This document shows, piece by piece, positions 50,525-59,679 of a stretch of DNA of 64,000 bases (its first letter is position 1; every line of letters starts with the position of its first letter). Origin of the DNA: CAHJXF01 sp038225855. Its GTDB lineage: Bacteria > Pseudomonadota > Gammaproteobacteria > Burkholderiales > Burkholderiaceae_D. Both the position numbers and the translations under genes were made by a program. The stretch is taken from contig JBBRQU010000022.1 of the NCBI GenBank assembly GCA_038225855.1, forward strand, positions 1 to 64,000, in the 5' to 3' direction. The notes under the pieces are model-generated. The model was not told the DNA's origin. It made no database searches and worked only from the letters and a program-made list of their open reading frames with translations.

Positions 50525-53500
50525 TCAATCGAACGAAAACGTATAGAACACGTCGACCGCACTCTCGGTCCCGGTCTGCACCTGCAGGTCGACGCGGTGG
50601 TAGATGTTGTAGCGAATCTTGAGCAGTGTCGCGGCTTTCGTGAAGCCCTGTTCGAAAGTCACGCGCAGACGCGACGAGATCTGCTTGCCGATCGTCAACA
50701 ACCCGCCCTGATCGCCACCCAGCCCCGACACGCCGATCTCGTCGACGCCGAGCGTGGCGGCGATGCGCGATTGCAGTCCGGCCGAATCGGACGAGCCGAG
50801 CAGGCTCGCCGCTGCGGTCGTCAGCAATCCGAAGTCCGATTTGCTCGAGCCGGACAAGCCGTGGCCGAGCACCAGCCACGACAACTTTTCGGTATCGGGC
50901 ACGCTCGGGTTGGACGTCAGGCGCGCCACGGGCGCGAGCGCGGTGCCGCTGATCTGCACGCCGGCTTCGACCGCGAGGTTCTTGCGGACCGCGTGAATGT
51001 CGAGCGCGGGATTGTCGATCGGTCCGGAGAACGTCAGGTTGCCGCGATCGATCGTCAGACGCTGCCCGTAGGCCTCGTAGGTCCCTTCGCGCACCGCGAC
51101 CGTCCCGATCGCGCGCAGGTCGGCGCCGACGCCCGCAATGCGAATCACGCCGCCGAGCTTGCCGTCGAAGCCCGAGCCCTTGACCTTGAAGTCGTCTCCC
51201 ATGTCGAACTTCACTTCGAAGCGCACCGGCACGCTCTTGGCGGGCACGACCTCTTCGGCCTTCTCGCGACCCACGATCACGATGTCGTCGGAAAGGGTCG
51301 GGCCGCGCCGCTCGGCGAGTTGCAATGAGCCGCGGTCGGCCTTGAGATCCGCGCTCAGGTCTATGCCCGCCGCGCCGAAACGCGCCGTGCCTGTTCCCGA
51401 GACGACCATGGTGCGATCGGTGCGCGAGATCGCTTCGAACTTGTCGAGCTTGACCGCGAGCGTGCCCGACACCTTGCGGTCGGCGAGCCGCAGGTCGCCG
51501 CTCGCGTTCAGATGTCCATTGCCCGCCGCGAGCGTCGCGTCCTTGAGAATCGCGCGGTCGCCGTCGAACGCCATGTCGAGACGGCCATCATGAAAGTTGA
51601 TGCCCTGATCGGGCCAGCGCACGCCGATCGCCTCCCCGCTCGCATGGCCCGCGAGCAAGGGATGCGCGACCGTGCCTTGACCGGTCAGCGCAACCTGCAA
51701 TCGGCCGGAGAGGTCGAGGCCGGGGCGTCCCGAGAGTCTTGCAAGCCAGCGGAGATCGGGAATGTCGATGTCGCTTTTCAATGCGAGCGGCGCATCGCCG
51801 GCCAGGCCCCATTGCCCGTCCCGCTTCGACAGGCGCGTGTCGATCGAAGCTTCAATTCGCCCGAGTCCGCGGCCTGCGGCCGAAACCTGCGCTGACACAC
51901 GGTCGGCGACGATGGTGGCCGACACCGCGATCTTTTCCGGATCGACGTTGAACTTCGGCTCGGTCAGGAACTGGATGTTGCCCGACTCGCGGAACAGCTT
52001 GACGTTGCCGTCGATCGCGTCGCCGATGCGCAGGTCCCAAAGCCCTCCGAACTTGAGCGAGGTCGCGACCTGACGCGAGAAGTCGCTTGAGAAAGTGCCG
52101 ACGATCGCGAGCGGAAAGCCGCTTGCGCTGCCGGCGGTGGAGATCTTTCCGTCGACCACCGTGAGCCGCTGAAGATCGACTCGGCCTTCGTTGAACTTCA
52201 GCCGCGTCGTTCCGACGTCGATCTTCTCGCGGCTCGCGAACAATGTCGCGGGACTTGCGAGCGCGAACGGCACGCGGCCGCGACTGTCGAGGCTGTCGAT
52301 GGTGCCGCGCCACGCGCTCTTGCCTTCCAGCCCACCGTGTGCCGTGGTCGTGATATCGAAGCGATCGCTTTTCGCGGCAAGCGTCAGCGTGTGTGCGTCG
52401 CGCGTGCCTTTGATGTGCCCTTCGGCCGTCTGCACCGTTGGCGCAGCAGCGCCACCGCCTTCGCGAAAATCGGTGAGCGCGATGTCGGCATCGATCGCCC
52501 CGCTCGATCCTGCAAGCAAGCGCCCTTGACCTCGCAGCGACTTGAGACTGTAGGCCCTCGTCGTGGCCTTCGCGGCATTTCTCGGTGCGGCCTTGTCGTC
52601 GGTTTCCGAGTTTGTCGAGGCGCTCGCGATCGTGCTCGCGAGCGGTGCGCTGATGCGCAAGTTGTCGCCGGCGATGATGAAGTCGATCGCAGGCTCTGCA
52701 AGCGTCCCGCCGAGCGTACCCTGCCCCTTCAACGATCCACCGATGCCGGAGCCGAGATCTGCCAGACGCGGCGCGTCGATCTTCCAGTTCAATCGATCCT
52801 GCACACGACCGAAGGCGCCTTGTGCATCGACATGATTCGCGCCGATTGCCAGCGCGACATTCGCATTCGAGATCTGGCGAATCACGATCGACGAGCCGGC
52901 CTTCGACGATGCGATGAGCGCGCCCTCTACCGTGCCGATGGCGGTGCCCGCAAGGGGCCGATCCATCACGCGACTCGGATCGATGTGCAGGTCGGCGCTG
53001 ACGCGAAACACCTGCGGATACCGTGCGCTCGCTGCCGCACCCATCGTTCCCGCGAGCTTGAACGCCGCATTCAGATCGGCCTTGGGAAAGTCGCCGAAGT
53101 CGCGCGGATTCAGATGCGCGACTTCGCCTTTCAGATCGAAGGGCCGGCTCTTGGCGAGATCGATGGTGCCCGATGCGGTGACGCGGCTCGCGCCGAGGAC
53201 GACGTGCGCTTCGGCGATGCGAATTTGGCCGCCTGCGTCGCCGCCTTGCCACTCGCCGCGAAGCTTCATGCTGCGGCCCGCATCGGCCAGCGCAGTGTCG
53301 ATGTGAACCACGCCGTCACGACGACTGACGGCGACACGACCCGCGAACTTCGACGCGATCAGCTTGCCGTGGATCGCGCGCAGATCGAGCGCGCGGACCA
53401 CGCCGTCGAACGACGGGGTGCCGCCGTTCGCGAACACATAGCCGCCCTTTCCGTTCACATGGCCCGCCGCGCCGAGGTCGGCGGTCACGCTCGAGAGCAT

Positions 53501-54616
53501 TAGTGAAAGCGAGTCGCCGGTGACGTCCGCGTTCAACGACGCGACGGGAATGCGATCGCGGTCGATGCTGCCGGGCATGCCGTTGACGATGCGCAGCGTT
53601 CCTCGAAAAGGGTTGGTCCCCGCGTTGGTCCCAGGTCCGGCCTCGGCTGGCGGAATGTCCAACGGCGTGACTGAGGCATCGACGGCGATGTCGCCCTCGG
53701 GCAGATCGGCCTTCCAGCGCTTTGGCGAAATGCCCGCGACATGCAGCATCGCGTTGTCGATCGGCTGATCGCGAAACGGCAGCACCCGCGCGCTCGCATA
53801 TCCGGCGAGCGGTTGATCCTTCGGATCGGAGAGCGAAAAATCCGATGCGAGTTGCAGGTCGGCGAGCTTGCCGGCGATGCTCACGGGAGCGCGATAGGGC
53901 ACGCGATAGGGACCGTCGCGGGCCGTGCCTTCAGCGAGCAACTGCCCTTCGATCGCGAACGGTTTGGTCGCAGCGAGCGACGCATGTCCCGAGGCCACGC
54001 CCCACGGACTCTTCACCGCGATGCGCTCCACGATCCAGCGCTTGCGTCCGTTCTCCAACGCATAGCGGCCGCGCAGATCGGCATCGGTCAGTGACGTGAC
54101 CTGACCCTTCTGAACGATGTCGATCGCATCCAGATGCAAGGTGTCGATGCGTAACGTGTCGATGCGCATCGCGGCGGGCAACTCGAGCGTGTCGGGCTCT
54201 TTCGTGGGCTCATCCGACTTGCCGATGAGGTCTATGGTGAGCTTGTTCGCGCGCGCGTCGCTGATCGTGAAGCGCCGCTCGAACGGTTCGAGCGCATAAC
54301 GCAACGAGCCTTTCTCGAGCGTGATCACCTGCGTCCTGGTGCGGTACACGAGACGATCGAAGGCGACGCGGTCGTAGATCGATCCGCTCACGCCTTCGAT
54401 CTTCAATTGACCATGCAATGCCTTCTCGGCCTCGACCACGATGCGCTGCAAAGTCGTTTCGCGGCCGAGCAGCCACGCGCCGACGGCGATGAGAACAATC
54501 ATCAGACCGACGAGCCCGGCAATAGCCCACAACGCGACGCGCGCCATGCGTCGCGCGCGCGAACGCGGCGCCCTTGCGTCCTGATCGGCCAGCGACGCCT
54601 CGCGCGGCTCGCTCAA
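50525..54616 (-). CDS. tamB: Translocation and assembly module subunit TamB
   Basis: TamB is a very large inner-membrane-anchored protein spanning the periplasm. It works with TamA in outer-membrane protein assembly and has been linked to phospholipid transport. One N-terminal helix (residues about 27-52) is followed by a long beta-rich region of about 1100 residues. The DUF490 domain forms the C-terminal 350 residues, ending in an aromatic residue (VFYTFSFD). Length is 1363 residues. It overlaps tamA by 4 nt (ATGA). Confidence 0.92.
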   Translation of the reverse strand: MSEPREASLADQDARAPRSRARRMARVALWAIAGLVGLMIVLIAVGAWLLGRETTLQRIVVEAEKALHGQLKIEGVSGSIYDRVAFDRLVYRTRTQVITLEKGSLRYALEPFERRFTISDARANKLTIDLIGKSDEPTKEPDTLELPAAMRIDTLRIDTLHLDAIDIVQKGQVTSLTDADLRGRYALENGRKRWIVERIAVKSPWGVASGHASLAATKPFAIEGQLLAEGTARDGPYRVPYRAPVSIAGKLADLQLASDFSLSDPKDQPLAGYASARVLPFRDQPIDNAMLHVAGISPKRWKADLPEGDIAVDASVTPLDIPPAEAGPGTNAGTNPFRGTLRIVNGMPGSIDRDRIPVASLNADVTGDSLSLMLSSVTADLGAAGHVNGKGGYVFANGGTPSFDGVVRALDLRAIHGKLIASKFAGRVAVSRRDGVVHIDTALADAGRSMKLRGEWQGGDAGGQIRIAEAHVVLGASRVTASGTIDLAKSRPFDLKGEVAHLNPRDFGDFPKADLNAAFKLAGTMGAAASARYPQVFRVSADLHIDPSRVMDRPLAGTAIGTVEGALIASSKAGSSIVIRQISNANVALAIGANHVDAQGAFGRVQDRLNWKIDAPRLADLGSGIGGSLKGQGTLGGTLAEPAIDFIIAGDNLRISAPLASTIASASTNSETDDKAAPRNAAKATTRAYSLKSLRGQGRLLAGSSGAIDADIALTDFREGGGAAAPTVQTAEGHIKGTRDAHTLTLAAKSDRFDITTTAHGGLEGKSAWRGTIDSLDSRGRVPFALASPATLFASREKIDVGTTRLKFNEGRVDLQRLTVVDGKISTAGSASGFPLAIVGTFSSDFSRQVATSLKFGGLWDLRIGDAIDGNVKLFRESGNIQFLTEPKFNVDPEKIAVSATIVADRVSAQVSAAGRGLGRIEASIDTRLSKRDGQWGLAGDAPLALKSDIDIPDLRWLARLSGRPGLDLSGRLQVALTGQGTVAHPLLAGHASGEAIGVRWPDQGINFHDGRLDMAFDGDRAILKDATLAAGNGHLNASGDLRLADRKVSGTLAVKLDKFEAISRTDRTMVVSGTGTARFGAAGIDLSADLKADRGSLQLAERRGPTLSDDIVIVGREKAEEVVPAKSVPVRFEVKFDMGDDFKVKGSGFDGKLGGVIRIAGVGADLRAIGTVAVREGTYEAYGQRLTIDRGNLTFSGPIDNPALDIHAVRKNLAVEAGVQISGTALAPVARLTSNPSVPDTEKLSWLVLGHGLSGSSKSDFGLLTTAAASLLGSSDSAGLQSRIAATLGVDEIGVSGLGGDQGGLLTIGKQISSRLRVTFEQGFTKAATLLKIRYNIYHRVDLQVQTGTESAVDVFYTFSFD

Positions 54617-56550
54617 AACGACACGCCGAGAGAAAAGTGAACGCGCGTCGTGCCGTTCTCGATACCGCGCGCGACGTCGAAGTCGAGCGTGCCGACCGGG
54701 CTGCGCCAGCGGGCGCCGACGCCATAGCCCACCGCCGGCCTGAGGTCGGCCAATTGATTGCCCGCATTGCCCGCATCGATGAACACCGCGACCCCGTAGT
54801 TCGGATAGCGCGGGCCGAGCCAGTGAATGCCTTCGATGGTTGCCGTGGCGAGATAGCGTCCGCCCACGATCGCACCGGCCCGCTCGACGCCCAGACTCTG
54901 ATACCCGTAGCCGCGCACCGAACCATCGCCGCCGGCCCGGAACAGCAACGCCGACGGTAGCGTCTCGGTACTCTTGCCCGCGACGGCGCCGAACTCGACG
55001 CGCACGATCAAGGTGTTTTCGATACCGATCGGCTGATAGCGAATCGCCTTGCCGTAAATACGGCTATAGGGTTCGCCGCCCTTGACTCGTATGCCCGCGC
55101 CGACTTGTCCGCTCGCGATGTAGCCGCTCGTGGGACTGAGCAGATTGTCGGTGCGCCGCAGCGTCACGCCGTAAGTGGCCCCCAGCGTTTGCGTGGAAGT
55201 CTGTGGAATATTCGAGATGTCCTTTTGCTCGTACAGATAATCGAGCGACGTGAAGCGCTCGGTGATGTCGGATCCCCACGCGCGCTTGGCGGACAGGCCT
55301 GCACCACGGGTGACCTCGCCCTGCACATCCTCGCGTTTGAGAAACGACGAGATCGAATAGCGGTTGCCCGCGGCCGTCGTCGGGAAGATCAGGTCGGCGC
55401 CGAGCGCCTGCTTCAGGCGATCGAACGCAAGCGTGGTGCGCAATTGCTTCGCGCCTCCGAGAAAGCCGATGAAGTTGTAGCCCAGCGTCGCGCGCGGCCC
55501 CGAGTTGGTCGACAACCCGAGGCCCACCGATAATTGCTTGGCCTTGTTTTCTTGGACGACGACGCGCACCGGCAGCGTGACTTCGCGCGGCAGCGGCGTC
55601 GGGGGTGAGGTGGTGGTCGGCGCCGTCGATTCGGCGGCCGACTCGGTGGCCGGTGCGCTGGCCACGGAAGGCGCATCGGCGTTCTCGGGCGAAGGCTGCA
55701 CGAACGGCGAACGCGGATCGCTGCCCGGATCGGCGACTGCATCGATGCTCACCTCGACGCGCGAGAAGTAGCCGCTGTTGTTCAGGCGCCGCTGGAATTC
55801 GAAAATCTTTTCCTGCGAATAGAGTTCACCCAGATCGATCGGGTCGAGATTGCGCACCGTCTCGGGCGGATAGCGTTTCAGTCCGATGGTCTGCAAGGGT
55901 CCAAAGCGCACCGCCGGGCCGCTTGCGATCACGACCGTCAGCTTCGCTTTCGAGGTGCGTACGTCGACCTCGGCCTCGCTGCGCGTGATGGTCGCGAACG
56001 GATAGGTGCGAATCAGGAAACCTTGCAACAGACGCCGCTTGTTCGCTTCCCACTCGCCCTGCCTGAAGACGTCGCCTCGCGAAAGAGTCCAGGCGTCACG
56101 CAGCGCATGGACATCGGGAGGCTCGTTCGCAGGGGCCTCGGCGATCGGACCGACGAACTGAAGATCGATCGCCTCGACCGTCGTGATGTCGCCCGGCTCG
56201 ATGCGATAGCGCGCGACCCAGCGGTCGCCATCCTGTTCGAGCGCGGCCGTGATGGTGGGTGCGTAATAGCCCTCGGTCGCGATCAGGCGCTCGATCTCGT
56301 CCTTGCCCTGATTGAAGAGCCGCCGCAATTGATCGGCATCGATGCGTCCGCGCTTGCCGTCCCGCGTGTCTGAAGATTCGCGCCATCGAATCAGGCTCAG
56401 ATTGTTGTCGACCAGCCTCTTGAGATTGCCCGGCGCTTCGACCACGACCTCATAGCGCGCCTCGTCGGCGCACGCGCGACCGGCGACACCGAGCGACGTC
56501 GCGAGCACGCCTGCGACGATAACCGGGAGCCAGGCAGGACGATGACGCAT
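54613..56550 (-). CDS. tamA: Outer-membrane translocation protein TamA
   Basis: A BamA/Omp85-family outer-membrane barrel. I start at ATG 56550 (MRHRPAWLPVIVAGVLA), which gives a signal peptide ending GRACA. The frame is open another 253 residues as a shadow of the glucan synthase gene. Three POTRA-like domains occupy about 30-300, with a Ser/Thr/Pro-rich loop (about 270-300). The barrel contains VHFSLGVSF as its final strand with terminal Phe, and RGYGYQSLG matches the conserved (V/I)RG(F/Y) motif of the lid loop. Length is 645 residues. Confidence 0.93.
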   Translation of the reverse strand: MRHRPAWLPVIVAGVLATSLGVAGRACADEARYEVVVEAPGNLKRLVDNNLSLIRWRESSDTRDGKRGRIDADQLRRLFNQGKDEIERLIATEGYYAPTITAALEQDGDRWVARYRIEPGDITTVEAIDLQFVGPIAEAPANEPPDVHALRDAWTLSRGDVFRQGEWEANKRRLLQGFLIRTYPFATITRSEAEVDVRTSKAKLTVVIASGPAVRFGPLQTIGLKRYPPETVRNLDPIDLGELYSQEKIFEFQRRLNNSGYFSRVEVSIDAVADPGSDPRSPFVQPSPENADAPSVASAPATESAAESTAPTTTSPPTPLPREVTLPVRVVVQENKAKQLSVGLGLSTNSGPRATLGYNFIGFLGGAKQLRTTLAFDRLKQALGADLIFPTTAAGNRYSISSFLKREDVQGEVTRGAGLSAKRAWGSDITERFTSLDYLYEQKDISNIPQTSTQTLGATYGVTLRRTDNLLSPTSGYIASGQVGAGIRVKGGEPYSRIYGKAIRYQPIGIENTLIVRVEFGAVAGKSTETLPSALLFRAGGDGSVRGYGYQSLGVERAGAIVGGRYLATATIEGIHWLGPRYPNYGVAVFIDAGNAGNQLADLRPAVGYGVGARWRSPVGTLDFDVARGIENGTTRVHFSLGVSF

Positions 56551-56561
56551 CGCGCCGGCGC

Positions 56562-59396
56562 TCAGGCTTTCGCCCGCATCGCGCCGGCCTGGGAAAAAGC
56601 GGCGACCTCGACCGAATGAAGGTCGCTGGTTTCTTCGATACCCACCGGCCGGATCGTGCGACGCGGCGCGTACGCCGAGATCAGCGCGCACGCGAGCGAC
56701 GAGAGATACGGGATCGCCTGCGTCGCAAGTATGCCGACCCATAGCAAACTTTCGTATTGCTTCGGCATCAAGGCGAAGACGCTGCCGATGGCGAGGATGA
56801 TCGCGAAGGCCATCAGGCTTTCTTCGCGAACCGCGCCCAGCCACGCGAATGCGCTTGCTTTCCCGCCGGCCTGCCAGCTCTTGGGCGTGACGACGAAGGC
56901 GCCCTGCTTTTGCGTCAATCCCGCGACGATGCCGCGCGCGATCGCGTGCGACAGCGCCATCGAGGCGATCGAAGCGCCGATCACATCGCGCCATCCGCAC
57001 GGCACGCGCGATCGATAGAGCGCCGGACCGAACCAGGCCTTCAACACGAAGAAGCCGAGCACCGGGATCACGAAGAGGTCGAGCGGCAGACTGAAATTCT
57101 CGGGATTGAGCAGCATGCCGACGGTCCACGCGAGTGACGCCAGCGTGAAGAACAGATGCAGCGCATCGGCGAACCACGAGAACCATCCGGTGAGGAAATG
57201 AAAGCGCTGGCCCGCAGTCAGACCCGCCTCCAGGCCGCGCTGCTTGCCGCCCCGCTGGTCCTTTCGGCCCGTATCTCGACGCAACGCATCCTGGCGACCC
57301 CACAGCCAATTCCAGCGCCGCTTCAAAATCTGCATCGCGCCGAAGGCCCAGCGAAAACGCTGCGACTTATAGCCCGCGAAGTTCGATGGCGTGAGCCCGC
57401 GACCGAGCACTTCGTCGATATAGCGCGTCTCCCAGCCCGCGTTCATCAGGCGCAGGCCGAGTTCCGCGTCTTCGCAGATGCACCACTCGGACCAGCCGCC
57501 GGTTTCAATCAAGGCACGCTTCTTCACGAGCGTCATCGTGCCGTGCTGAATGATCGCGTCGCGCTCGTTGCGATGATGCATGCCGATACGAAAGAAGCCG
57601 TCGTACTCCCAACTGGTCATCCTCTGAAACGCATTGTGCTGCCAATCGCGATGCGCTTGCGGACACTGCACGACCGCCACGCGCGGGGCTTGGAAATGCG
57701 ACACGGTGAGCTTGAGCCAGTCGTGATTGACGACGTAGTCGGCATCGATCACACCCACGACCTCGGTGCGCGGATCGGTTTCGCCGAGCGCGAAGTTGAG
57801 TGCGCCGGCCTTGAAGCCCGGCCAGTTGTCGAGATGAAAAAAACGAAAACGCTGCGGCGACAAATGTGCGCGCGTATCGCTGCCCTGCACATTGGCGTGC
57901 TGGTTCAGGCGCGCCACATAATGTTCGATCGGCTTCCACACGTCTTCGCTCCTGGTGTTGTTGTCGATCACCAGAACTTCGTAGTTTCGGTAGTCCAGGC
58001 GCGCAAGGCTCGCGAGCGTTTGAATCACCATCTCGGGCGGCTCGTTGTGGCACGGCAGATGGAGGGACACGAACGGCTCGACCGCATCGAGCGCCGGACG
58101 TTCTGGCCTGAAGTGCCGCTGCCAGCGACGCTGCCAGACCACTTCGGTGAACTCGAATGCGTTCGCCAGCAGGATCATCAACATCGCGAAGAGCGCGGGC
58201 AACAGCAGGATCAGCATGGCCCAGTCGAGCGTGTTCAGATAGAACTCGAACGGCAACGTCGTCAGCCATACCACGAGCGTCATCGCGGCCTGGATCACGA
58301 GGCCGAAGAACAGTCGCCCCGGAAGCCGAAAGCGTGCGAACGCGATGCAGAACGCGACGATCGGAATGAGCGCGAGCAGCGACGCGACCGTGGCCTTGCG
58401 AGGCCACGACGGATCGGGCACCACCGGCCCGACGAACGAGAACTTCGGCTCGCGATCCGCGTTGAAGATGCCCCAGTAGGCGCCGGTGCGTCCTTCGTTG
58501 TCGCGCTTCCACGGTTGGTCGATCGCCTCCATCAGGTAATAGTCGAGACCCTTCTGCCTGGCGAGCGGCAGGAACTCGCGGATGAACTGGGCTTCGTCGG
58601 CAACCGACGCGGTCGAATAGACGATCGGATCGTTCGGCCGTTCCAGATTCTTGATCGGCACGCGGCTGCCGCCGCTGGGCCAGCCGACTTCACCGATGAC
58701 GATCTTCTTGTTGGGATACTCGCGTCGCATTTCCTCGTAGCGCCGCATCACGTGTTTGACTGCGTTGATGCGCGGCACGCCTTCCCAGTACGGCAGCAGG
58801 TGGACGGTGATGAAGTCGACGTGGCGCGCCAGTTCGTGCATCTGCCTGCTGCGCGCGCGGTCCGTGGTCAACCATATGTCCCAGGACTCCGCAGTCGAGA
58901 CCGGCACGCGCGCGCGGCGCTTGACGATATCGATGTAGTCCATCAATTCTTTTGCCGCAAGGTCGCCGCGTAGCAGGGTCTCGTTGCCGACCATGACACG
59001 ATCGATGTTGTGGTTGTCGCGCATCAATTGGATCAGCGACTTGATCTCCTCGTCGTTTCTATCCTTGTCTCTCGACAGCCACGCGCCGGCAGTGACCGTC
59101 ATGCCGTACTCGCGTGCAAGCGCGGGAATCACCGCGGCGTCGATCGCGCTGTAAGTGCGCAGGCGGTTCGTGTAATGCGACAGCATGCGCACGTCGCCGG
59201 CCAGTTCCTGCTCGCTCGGAAAGGTGGGGGTATCAGTCAGCGGCGACTGGTCGCGCTGGAAACCGTTGTAGGCGAAGCCGCCGACCTGTCCTAGCCACGG
59301 CGGCGCTTCCGGCGCGCGATTGAGCCACGACCAGAACGACCAGTTGGTTGCGGCGATCACTGCGGCAGTCAGGATCGCGGAGGCCACCATCCCCAT
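56562..59396 (-). CDS. GH17-GT2 fusion, NdvB-like beta-1,3-glucan synthase
   Basis: About 944 residues from ATG 59396 (a TTG at 59489 is another possible start; the open frame reaches 59729). An N-terminal membrane helix is followed by a GH17 domain (about 35-340) with acid/base E139 in VGNETLLRGD and nucleophile E236 in IGEVGWPSGG. After more helices comes a GT2 domain with VIDADYV, CEDAELGLRL and QRFRWAFG, then C-terminal helices. In Pseudomonas and Bradyrhizobium, this layout belongs to NdvB-type enzymes that make and remodel (cyclic) beta-1,3/1,6-glucans of the periplasm. It lies 11 nt upstream of tamA on the same strand and is divergent to the kinase gene. Confidence 0.88.
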   Translation of the reverse strand: MGMVASAILTAAVIAATNWSFWSWLNRAPEAPPWLGQVGGFAYNGFQRDQSPLTDTPTFPSEQELAGDVRMLSHYTNRLRTYSAIDAAVIPALAREYGMTVTAGAWLSRDKDRNDEEIKSLIQLMRDNHNIDRVMVGNETLLRGDLAAKELMDYIDIVKRRARVPVSTAESWDIWLTTDRARSRQMHELARHVDFITVHLLPYWEGVPRINAVKHVMRRYEEMRREYPNKKIVIGEVGWPSGGSRVPIKNLERPNDPIVYSTASVADEAQFIREFLPLARQKGLDYYLMEAIDQPWKRDNEGRTGAYWGIFNADREPKFSFVGPVVPDPSWPRKATVASLLALIPIVAFCIAFARFRLPGRLFFGLVIQAAMTLVVWLTTLPFEFYLNTLDWAMLILLLPALFAMLMILLANAFEFTEVVWQRRWQRHFRPERPALDAVEPFVSLHLPCHNEPPEMVIQTLASLARLDYRNYEVLVIDNNTRSEDVWKPIEHYVARLNQHANVQGSDTRAHLSPQRFRFFHLDNWPGFKAGALNFALGETDPRTEVVGVIDADYVVNHDWLKLTVSHFQAPRVAVVQCPQAHRDWQHNAFQRMTSWEYDGFFRIGMHHRNERDAIIQHGTMTLVKKRALIETGGWSEWCICEDAELGLRLMNAGWETRYIDEVLGRGLTPSNFAGYKSQRFRWAFGAMQILKRRWNWLWGRQDALRRDTGRKDQRGGKQRGLEAGLTAGQRFHFLTGWFSWFADALHLFFTLASLAWTVGMLLNPENFSLPLDLFVIPVLGFFVLKAWFGPALYRSRVPCGWRDVIGASIASMALSHAIARGIVAGLTQKQGAFVVTPKSWQAGGKASAFAWLGAVREESLMAFAIILAIGSVFALMPKQYESLLWVGILATQAIPYLSSLACALISAYAPRRTIRPVGIEETSDLHSVEVAAFSQAGAMRAKA

Positions 59397-59679
59397 CGAG
59401 ATGCGGCGCCCGGACCTGCTTTTCTGTTTGGGGTCGCGCTCGTCCGCGGTCTGTCGACTGCGTCGGACCAAGGGTTCAAGGATGCTCAATGCGGACTGGT
59501 CCCGTAATGATGCGCAGCGTTGGTAACGATCGACCGGGGCGCCTCGATGACATGGCGTGGCATGCGGCCCGACGTGCAACATGACATGCAGCGCGCGACG
59601 ACAGATGCGGTATTCTCTCTCACCCGCCTGATCGGGCGCGAAGGGTCGATGGTCCACGCGCGGCCCGCTTGCAACGTTC